Assembly (NCBI GenBank): GCA_004208945.1
Contig: SGPE01000008.1
Coordinates: 372,001-436,000, forward strand
Reading direction: 5' to 3'
Origin: Pseudoalteromonas sp. CO133X
GTDB lineage: Bacteria > Pseudomonadota > Gammaproteobacteria > Enterobacterales > Alteromonadaceae
Length of the DNA stretch: 64,000 nucleotides
The notes beneath the pieces were generated by a model. That model had not been told where the DNA came from, ran no database searches, and saw nothing but the letters and a program-made list of their open reading frames with translations. Numbering within the stretch: position 1 is the stretch's first letter; each line of letters starts with the position of its first letter. Below are positions 43,672-49,205 of this stretch, piece by piece. The position numbers and the translations under genes are program-made.

Positions 43672-44355
43672 TTAGGCCGGTAGATCTATTGGTTCAATTT
43701 GTGGAGGAAGACAGTCACGTATAAATGGGTCCAAGCAAAATGACTTTGCTAGACTTTCTCTCCACTCCCCAACGATATGACATAACCTAGGTAAGTCGTT
43801 ATCGTAAATACCTAACAACTGTAATGAATACATCATATTGTCAGTAAGCTCTTGATTAACCAAACCAAGCTCCTTTACTACTGCCAAGGTAGTTTTTTGA
43901 ACACCTCTTGCTTCATTTTCATCCCAACTCTCCGGCCACTCATGATAATGTTTGAAATAGTTAGCTACAGCATCAATAGCTTCTATTTGAGAAACTGTGC
44001 ATGAGTCGAGAAACATCGATTCATACTTTAAAATCCCACTTTTTCGATTTGGAAACCTATCTTTCTCATTACATGATTCTCTAATTTTTGAGAACAGAGA
44101 AACAGCTTGTGATATAGGAACTTGAGCTAATACAAATGCATTTCCAATGATAATTCCCATTTCTTCATAGATTAATTCACAAGGTACAGTCCAAAACTTT
44201 CTTGATACACCATACTCTCCCATATAAGATTGGAAATGATTTTCAGCTTCATTGACACCATCTCGCAGAGAAACTGCAGCACTAGTCATTGGCATAATCT
44301 TAAACGGATCACCTAATTCATCATGTAGTATCCTAACCTTTCGCCATTCTTCCAA
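43672..44355 (-). CDS. Integron cassette gene, soluble protein of unknown function
   Basis: 227 residues from a TTG start at 44355, supported by an ideal AGGAGGT site four to five bases before it. The product is soluble, slightly acidic, mostly helical, with several Cys and Trp residues (for example YFKHYHEWPESWDENEARG and HIVGEWRESLAKSFCLDPF). No family is recognised. The gene sits exactly as a cassette should: its start 16 bases after the R' core of attC-1, its stop 11 bases before the R'' core of attC-2, same orientation. Cassette genes are expressed from upstream promoters or their own; none is obvious here. Confidence 0.7.
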   Translation of the reverse strand: MEEWRKVRILHDELGDPFKIMPMTSAAVSLRDGVNEAENHFQSYMGEYGVSRKFWTVPCELIYEEMGIIIGNAFVLAQVPISQAVSLFSKIRESCNEKDRFPNRKSGILKYESMFLDSCTVSQIEAIDAVANYFKHYHEWPESWDENEARGVQKTTLAVVKELGLVNQELTDNMMYSLQLLGIYDNDLPRLCHIVGEWRESLAKSFCLDPFIRDCLPPQIEPIDLPA

Positions 44356-44370
44356 TATTACCTCCTTGTT

Positions 44371-44471
44371 ACCTAACGCCGCGTTAAGCGGTGAGTAATT
44401 GTTGGCTAAAATGTGAAGCGAAGCGGAACCGAGCCAACTATTACGAATCCGCCTTCAACGCTTTGTTATGT
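44371..44471 (-). repeat. Integron cassette recombination site attC-1
   Basis: On the minus strand it begins with ACATAAC (R'') immediately after the 44473 gene stop and ends with GTTAGGT (R'), a perfect GTTRRRY core. The outer stem pairs GCGTT-AAG-CGG with CCG-C-CTT-C-AACGC, leaving unpaired bases of the kind that direct strand choice. An inner stem GTTGGCT / AGCCAAC closes a 23-base variable loop. The 101-base size and sequence are typical of chromosomal integron attC sites of marine gammaproteobacteria. Confidence 0.85.
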
Positions 44472-44472
44472 C

Positions 44473-44955
44473 TTATGCAGGTGGTTGGTTCTGAGACTCA
44501 AAAAAGAAATCAACCACGATTTTAGACACAACTTGGTAAGACACGAAAACGAACAGTAAGTACAAGCCCCCACCTAATAGTGGTATGGATGAGCGAACCA
44601 GTGCCAGCCCACTTTCAGAAAAAAGAGAACCAAATGTTTGGAAGCTTCTCAATAACCCAAGCCAAGACTTAAAGTACTCCATTAACTCTGGCTGAAAGCC
44701 TAAAGGTATCAGAATTAAGAAAGGAAGTATTGAAAAAGCCAAACCTTTTGGAATCCGACTGGCACTCCCCTGCAAGGTAAAGTTGAAAGAAGGAGCCGCA
44801 ACAGAAGAGCTCCAAACAAAAGGGATTAAAGCCCCGCAAGCTAATACAACCAAAAGCTTACAGGTATCTCCTAATTCCAAATTTTGAGACCAGAAGATAG
44901 AGCTAAAAAGAGCTATTAACAAAGCTACCTTTAGCGTAATTAGCAATTTAGTCAT
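44473..44955 (-). CDS. Integron cassette gene, membrane protein of unknown function
   Basis: 160 residues. Hydrophobic segments lie at about 5-23, 32-50, 70-88 and 122-152, giving three to four membrane passes, with a short polar C-terminus (ESQNQPPA). The start ATG is preceded by AAGGG, and a GTTATGT core (minus strand, 44970-44976) lies 14 bases upstream, the place of the preceding cassette's R' site. The stop abuts attC-1. No family is recognised. Confidence 0.7.
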   Translation of the reverse strand: MTKLLITLKVALLIALFSSIFWSQNLELGDTCKLLVVLACGALIPFVWSSSVAAPSFNFTLQGSASRIPKGLAFSILPFLILIPLGFQPELMEYFKSWLGLLRSFQTFGSLFSESGLALVRSSIPLLGGGLYLLFVFVSYQVVSKIVVDFFFESQNQPPA

Positions 44956-45380
44956 AGATTCCCTTTAAAACATAACAATTTTATAGTGCGCTCGTCGCGC
45001 ATCTTTCTGCCGATGTTACGCGCATGTATTAATAAATCTATTTTTAACAAATAACGTAATGTATTGCCAACTTTAATATTTTTATTGACACTAAAGGTAT
45101 TCAGAAAAAGAAAATGCGCTCGTCGCTCATTTTCTTGAATATGGGAGCACAACAATAATACTGTATATTAACACAGTTGTTTATGTCATCACCAACATAA
45201 AAGTTAGTGGAATATCAGATTATGGAGTAGAGCCAATATCATTAGATGAATAAGACTGTATCTGATAGCTCAAAGCCGTCCTTAGAGTATTTGGGCTAAC
45301 GCGTAATGGGGCAAAAGCGTGTTTTGGGTTTTAGCAACAAGAGTCAGTACCACTTACACTGACTCGATATTGAGGTAGCG
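44956..45380. other. 425-base region with two related hairpins, no gene supported
   Basis: A 67-codon frame on the minus strand (44952-45155) has no ribosome site and runs through hairpins; it is not accepted. Two hairpins share the 11-mer GCGCTCGTCGC: TGCGC-TCGTC-GCGCA (44987-45001) and a 12-pair stem with the same TCGTC loop (45108-45136). A perfect inverted repeat GAGTCAGT / ACTGACTC lies at 45340-45364. The rest is AT-rich. Confidence 0.5.
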
Positions 45381-45509
45381 TTACTTGTTCGAGGACTTAC
45401 TCGGCTTTAGTCCCGGAGTGTTTCCTGGCGTTTTTTTGTTGTCACGTCGACGTTGATCTGGTTTACCAGTCGACTTGGCTATTGGTTTTGGTCCTGGTTT
45501 CAAACCCAT
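45381..45509 (-). CDS. Very small basic protein, Gly/Pro/Lys-rich
   Basis: 42 residues from the ATG at 45509, preceded by AAGGA eight bases upstream. The sequence opens MGLKPGPKPIAKSTGKP, continues with DQRRRDNKK and ends GLKPSKSSNK, so it is strongly basic and likely disordered; nucleic-acid or ribosome binding would be plausible but is not shown. It lies inside the guaA island, divergent from the other small gene at 45682. No family is recognised. Confidence 0.55.
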   Translation of the reverse strand: MGLKPGPKPIAKSTGKPDQRRRDNKKTPGNTPGLKPSKSSNK

Positions 45510-45681
45510 GATTTGATCCTTTTATTTAACGAGGTTATTCTTCGTTGTATAATCTTTGGGCAGTATTGATGGCTTTCAAGATGTGTATGAAAAATAATCT
45601 AAAAATATCACCAAGGTTTCTTGCTGGTTACTCATGTTTTGATGCGTTTTAAAATGTATTGCGACAAGTTGGGGGTACAAG

Positions 45682-45867
45682 ATGGATAGAATTACCTCGG
45701 GTCCGCGGCGGCTTAGTGTTGAAGAGATACAAGAGCTTCGTCGTGATATGCAAGAATCCTCAGCTTGGGCCAAAGCAGAACTCAAACGCCGACGAGACGC
45801 AAAAAATCAAAAAAACTCTGCGGATGGTATAGATGATGGTATCGGGAAAGGTGGTATTTCTAAATAG
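45682..45867 (+). CDS. Small charged protein, unknown
   Basis: 61 residues. A GGGGG site lies seven bases before the ATG. The sequence starts MDRITSGPRRLSVEEIQELRR, is helical and highly charged in the middle (EIQELRRDMQESSAWAKAELKRRRDAK) and ends in a Gly/Asp-rich tail. It is the last gene inside the island, 36 bases before the right repeat. It might be a regulator or directionality factor, but there is no motif to show it. Confidence 0.55.
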   Translation: MDRITSGPRRLSVEEIQELRRDMQESSAWAKAELKRRRDAKNQKNSADGIDDGIGKGGISK

Positions 45868-45903
45868 CTGCTATTTCGATGTATTTTGTGCCCGTTGATA
45901 TTC

Positions 45904-45914
45904 GAGTGGGAGTA
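45904..45914 (+). repeat. Right attachment-site repeat (attR)
   Basis: GAGTGGGAGTA, identical to 43119-43129. It is followed by A, giving GAG TGG GAG TAA, an alternative guaA ending, and by a terminator 48 bases later. Confidence 0.65.
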
Positions 45915-45961
45915 ATTCACTTTAAGCTAGTCACTTGTACTGAATATTTATAAAGACACAA

Positions 45962-45989
45962 AAGCCCGCTTTTATAAGCGGGTTTTTTG
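45962..45989. terminator. Bidirectional terminator, probable ancestral guaA terminator
   Basis: CCCGCTT / AAGCGGG with a four-base loop, T tract on the plus side and a short A run on the other, so it can also serve the monooxygenase gene on the minus strand. Confidence 0.85.
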
Positions 45990-46003
45990 TTATTTAGTCG
46001 TTA

Positions 46004-47128
46004 TCATTTGGTATAACACTCTAGTCCTTGCATATAGAGTTGACAGAGCTCTTCTGCGGATATACTTGGTGCATCTGTGGCCGAATTAGATGATTGTTGA
46101 AAGATATGCTGAGCGATTAGTCTACCCATGTTTTGGGCGCTGGAGGTTTTATGAATACGAGTTTCATAAAACTTCTTCAAAATAATCTTGAGGCTAAATT
46201 CGGTCTTAAATAATTGAGCTAGGTGCCAAGCATCTTCAAGTGCTTGGCTAGCACCTTGCCCCGATGTGGGTAAGGAAGCATGTGCAGCATCTCCGATAAT
46301 AATGAGATTCTCCTTGTGCCAATAGGGAAGTGGGTCAATATCATGTACAAATATGCGCTTTAAGCTGCGTGGATTATAACTATTAAGTACCTGTTGAACT
46401 TTTTTAGGCCAATCTTGAAAACGCTCATGCATTTCTTCAAACCACTGCTCCATTGGTTTCGTTTTATCAAGGTTACTAGGCCAAGCAGCAGCCCAGTAAC
46501 AATGTTGGTTTGCTACAGGTACTATACCAAAGCGTTCATTATTATCTCTAAAGTCATGAATTGTCTGCTCAAAAGAAGTCAGATCAATTTCACTGGTGCC
46601 TATTACATTAATGAAGCCTTGGTATTTAGTTGGCATAGGCACTTTATATAGATACTCTCGAGCTTTCGATTGCATTCGTCCATCACATCCCACCACAAGA
46701 TCAAACTTATCTTTTAATTGCGCAATGTCTTGAGTATTGACGGCTTGGTTGAAGTGAATAGTGGCACCCAGTTTCTCTAGTCGCTCAGCAAGTATCTTTA
46801 TTAAGTCACGACGTAATATGCTAATAGTTGAAAAGCCACACAGAGAGTTTAGTGTTTGAATATTAAACTCACTTTGCTGAATAGCTTGTTTGTCGTAATG
46901 TCGCATAGCAACTGGTTGACCACCATGCTGGCTGAAATCATCTATTAAACCTAGCTGCTCAAGCACAAAGGTCGCATTAGGCCATAACGTAACACCTGCA
47001 CCGATTGTCGAAAAGCTGTTGTTTTTTTCGAATAAGGTAACCTTGATACCTTGTTTTCTTGCAAATATCGCTAACGCAAGGCCAGCAATACCTGCACCTA
47101 TAATGGCTATATGTTTAATTGAACTCAT
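46004..47128 (-). CDS. FAD-dependent monooxygenase
   Basis: 374 residues of the aromatic-hydroxylase/zeaxanthin-epoxidase type. An N-terminal Rossmann fold IIGAGIAGLALAIFARKQG ends in an acidic FEK, a central DLVVGCDGR motif contacts FAD and NAD(P)H, and GDAAHASLPTSGQGASQALEDA is the second FAD motif. It should hydroxylate or epoxidise a small organic substrate with NAD(P)H and oxygen. The substrate is unknown. It diverges from a LysR gene with 102 bases between, so it is probably controlled by that regulator. Confidence 0.88.
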   Translation of the reverse strand: MSSIKHIAIIGAGIAGLALAIFARKQGIKVTLFEKNNSFSTIGAGVTLWPNATFVLEQLGLIDDFSQHGGQPVAMRHYDKQAIQQSEFNIQTLNSLCGFSTISILRRDLIKILAERLEKLGATIHFNQAVNTQDIAQLKDKFDLVVGCDGRMQSKAREYLYKVPMPTKYQGFINVIGTSEIDLTSFEQTIHDFRDNNERFGIVPVANQHCYWAAAWPSNLDKTKPMEQWFEEMHERFQDWPKKVQQVLNSYNPRSLKRIFVHDIDPLPYWHKENLIIIGDAAHASLPTSGQGASQALEDAWHLAQLFKTEFSLKIILKKFYETRIHKTSSAQNMGRLIAQHIFQQSSNSATDAPSISAEELCQLYMQGLECYTK

Positions 47129-47230
47129 TTAAATCTTCCCAGTTTTTAAGAAAAAAATGATTATCACTGGTCCAATAAATAGGATAAATATGGTAATTTT
47201 GGTTTATAAATCCCATTTTTTGAGATAGTT

Positions 47231-48133
47231 TTGCTAAACAATATTGAATTACAGTGGCTTCTTAGCTTCCAGAAAGTATTTGAACAATTAAGTTTTAAGC
47301 GGGCCGCAGAGCTGTGCCAAATTCCCAAATCAAATGTGAGCCGTCATGTTGCACTTTTAGAACAAGCGTTGAATGTACGGTTATTGGAACGTACAACACG
47401 AAAAATGGTTGCGACAGAAGCGGGAGAACTTCTTTACCAAAACTTAACTCCGCTGCTTGTTGCGATGGGGGATGTTTTACAAGAAACCTATCAAAATAGT
47501 GACTTAGTTTCAGGGCATTTAAAAGTCATTACACCTGATTTACCGTTTTTGGCAGAGGCTATGGCTGAGTTTTGTTATAAACACCCTAACATTCAGTTAA
47601 GTTGTGATACTCAGCTTAATCCCGAAGAGGGGCTATTAGAAGGGTTTGATATAGTGATACGTTTTGGACGAGGCCCTGTGGAGGACTCTGGATGGGTTGC
47701 AAAAGAGCTAGTGCGTTGGCCAAGTTGTGTCGTAGCTTCTCCTCATTTACTAGATAAACACCCTAAACCAAATTCAACGACTGAACTTGGTAAGCTTCCT
47801 TGTATTACAAGCTTATCAGTCTTACAAGGAATGCCATGGAAATTCAAACGAGCAGGCACAGTTAATGTTGCATCCCGTTACAAAGTAAATAGTGGGCATA
47901 TGGCAAAGTTTGCTGCACTTAAAGGGTTAGGTTTTGCGATACTTCCTTATGATGCGTGCAGACAAGAGTTAGAAGAAGGGCTGTTAACTAAAATAGATTC
48001 CTTAGCAGATGAGCCTGAAGATTTGGTTTTGTATGCTTTTTATTCTGGGCGTAGATATCCGTTCAAAAAAGTAAAAGCATTTCTTGAGTACCTTCAACTT
48101 GTTATTCAGCAACATTATCTTTCAAGCGAATGA
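47231..48133 (+). CDS. LysR-family transcriptional regulator
   Basis: 300 residues from a TTG start; a stop eight codons upstream and no ATG/GTG in between decide this. The N-terminal winged helix (about 5-62; FKRAAELCQIPKSNVSRHVALLEQAL) is followed by a LysR substrate-binding domain (about 90-295). It is divergently paired with the flavin monooxygenase, the usual arrangement for a LysR regulator and its target. Confidence 0.9.
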   Translation: MLNNIELQWLLSFQKVFEQLSFKRAAELCQIPKSNVSRHVALLEQALNVRLLERTTRKMVATEAGELLYQNLTPLLVAMGDVLQETYQNSDLVSGHLKVITPDLPFLAEAMAEFCYKHPNIQLSCDTQLNPEEGLLEGFDIVIRFGRGPVEDSGWVAKELVRWPSCVVASPHLLDKHPKPNSTTELGKLPCITSLSVLQGMPWKFKRAGTVNVASRYKVNSGHMAKFAALKGLGFAILPYDACRQELEEGLLTKIDSLADEPEDLVLYAFYSGRRYPFKKVKAFLEYLQLVIQQHYLSSE

Positions 48134-48278
48134 AGCGCTTTAAATGATTATAACTGTGTTTGGTTCTTTTAGTTTTTGCAGATAGCTTGGGTATGTTTAA
48201 AAAAGGGCTTTGTTAGCTTGCTAATTCGCCGTTTTGTTTATTTTGAAAGCAATTGAACTGCAAACCGTGTTTTTTTAC

Positions 48279-48306
48279 TTTACCTTTATAAAAAGCTCTA
48301 TATAAT
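48279..48306 (+). promoter_or_regulatory. Promoter of tRNA-Trp
   Basis: TATAAT at 48301-48306 and TTTACC at 48279-48284 are spaced by 16 bases, 13 bases before the mature tRNA 5' end. Confidence 0.6.
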
Positions 48307-48319
48307 TCATCGTCATTGC

Positions 48320-48396
48320 AGGGGCGTAGTTCCAATTGGTAGAACAGCGGTCTCCAAAACCGACGGTTGGGAGTTCGAATCTCTCCGCCCCTGCCA
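48320..48396 (+). tRNA. tRNA-Trp (anticodon CCA)
   Basis: 77 bases with encoded CCA. The acceptor stem AGGGGCG / CGCCCCT, D stem GTTC / GAAC, anticodon loop CTCCAAA and T loop TTCGAAT are all present. The 27-43 pair at the top of the anticodon stem is G with A, a mismatch. It stands alone, not in an rRNA operon or near tufB. Confidence 0.97.
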
Positions 48397-48464
48397 TTTC
48401 TTCCTACTTTACTTTAATCGCAAATCTTCTTATATTACTTGCTCTTAATCATGATTGAGTTGTT

Positions 48465-48767
48465 ATGAACCCAAGTTACGCTGCGATATTTTCTGTACAA
48501 CCTTTAGAATTAAATCAACACTTTCAAACTGTGTCTGACGCTTCGCTTGAGCACATACCTACGCCTCAACAAACGCCTATAACGCTGCCGTTACAGCTTC
48601 ATCAAGATCTTGAAAAAGCGCTGTCTCCTTTAGTAATAACGCAAATTGTTAAGGCTACCAGTATAAGTTGGCAAGAGGGCTGTTTAAGCTTGCCAAGCGA
48701 TAAGCTTACTAGTGAGCAGAAAAAGCAACTTTGGTCTTTAATTGGTGAACAACTTGATAAACTTTAA
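48465..48767 (+). CDS. holD: DNA polymerase III psi subunit-like protein
   Basis: 100 residues, shorter than E. coli HolD (137). Sequence similarity is weak (PLVITQIVKATSISWQEGCLSLPS), but the place directly before rimI with overlapping ends is that of holD in gammaproteobacteria. Psi links the clamp loader to SSB. If the assignment is right, the N-terminal chi-binding part is reduced here. Confidence 0.6.
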   Translation: MNPSYAAIFSVQPLELNQHFQTVSDASLEHIPTPQQTPITLPLQLHQDLEKALSPLVITQIVKATSISWQEGCLSLPSDKLTSEQKKQLWSLIGEQLDKL

Positions 48768-49200
48768 ATCTGTTGATGCAAACGATATTGCACAGCTAAT
48801 GGTCATTGAAAATGCCTGTCATAGTCATCCGTGGACAGAAAAAACCATGTTATCGTGTTTAGCGGGTCGTTATTTTAATTTGGCTGCTTTTCAAGGCGAT
48901 GACATGCTGGGTTTCTATATTGGTGAGAAGGCAGGCCCTGATTATACCTTGATGGATATTTGTGTTGCGCCTAAATACCAAGGGCAGGGGATAGCAAGGC
49001 AATTACTAACGGCGTTTATTATATATGGTGAACAGCATGAAGCTGAGAACCTATTTTTGGAAGTACGCGAATCTAACAATCGTGCAATTACTTTATATGA
49101 ACGTGCGGGCTTCTCACATATGTCAGTGCGAAAAAATTACTACCCAACTGCAACAGGCAATGAAGACGCTATTTTAATGGGGTTAACGCTGCGTTTTTAA
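48754..49200 (+). CDS. rimI: Ribosomal protein S18 alanine N-acetyltransferase
   Basis: 148 residues from the TTG at 48754, same length as E. coli RimI; a GTG at 48745 is the alternative, and GGTG lies just before the TTG. The GNAT fold shows MDICVAPKYQGQGIARQLL, with the acetyl-CoA loop QGQGIA, and LEVRESNNRAITLYERAGF. It acetylates the N-terminus of S18. It overlaps holD by 14 bases, so the two are translationally coupled. Confidence 0.9.
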   Translation: MINFKSVDANDIAQLMVIENACHSHPWTEKTMLSCLAGRYFNLAAFQGDDMLGFYIGEKAGPDYTLMDICVAPKYQGQGIARQLLTAFIIYGEQHEAENLFLEVRESNNRAITLYERAGFSHMSVRKNYYPTATGNEDAILMGLTLRF

Positions 49201-49205
49201 GCCCA

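Larger units (their letters stand above)
43119..45914. mobile_element. Small genomic island integrated at the 3' end of guaA, no integrase
   Basis: The segment is flanked by exact 11-bp direct repeats. The right copy continues GAG TGG GAG TAA, recreating a guaA stop, and is followed at 45962 by a terminator that fits as the ancestral guaA terminator; a second terminator sits just inside the left end. The contents are unlike the flanks: a G+C-rich stretch without a recognised gene, two integron-type cassettes with attC sites, and two tiny genes. The 3' end of guaA is a known integration hotspot for islands with tyrosine integrases. No integrase or excisionase is recognised here, so the element is either a remnant or one mobilised in trans. 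Confidence 0.65.

Noticed and set aside
44952..45155. 67-codon minus-strand frame upstream of the membrane cassette gene
   Set aside because: TTG start without a ribosome site, passes through two strong hairpins and overlaps the start of a better-supported gene.
45296..45387. Possible third attC site (minus strand AAGTAAC ... GTTAGCC) after the 42-residue gene
   Set aside because: Only TAACGC / GCGTTA pair at the ends; the arms beyond do not match and both cores deviate from consensus. It could be a decayed site but is not supported.
47129..47230. LysR-type T-N11-A operator between monooxygenase and LysR genes
   Set aside because: Several AT-rich near-palindromes exist, but none is convincing enough to place the site.
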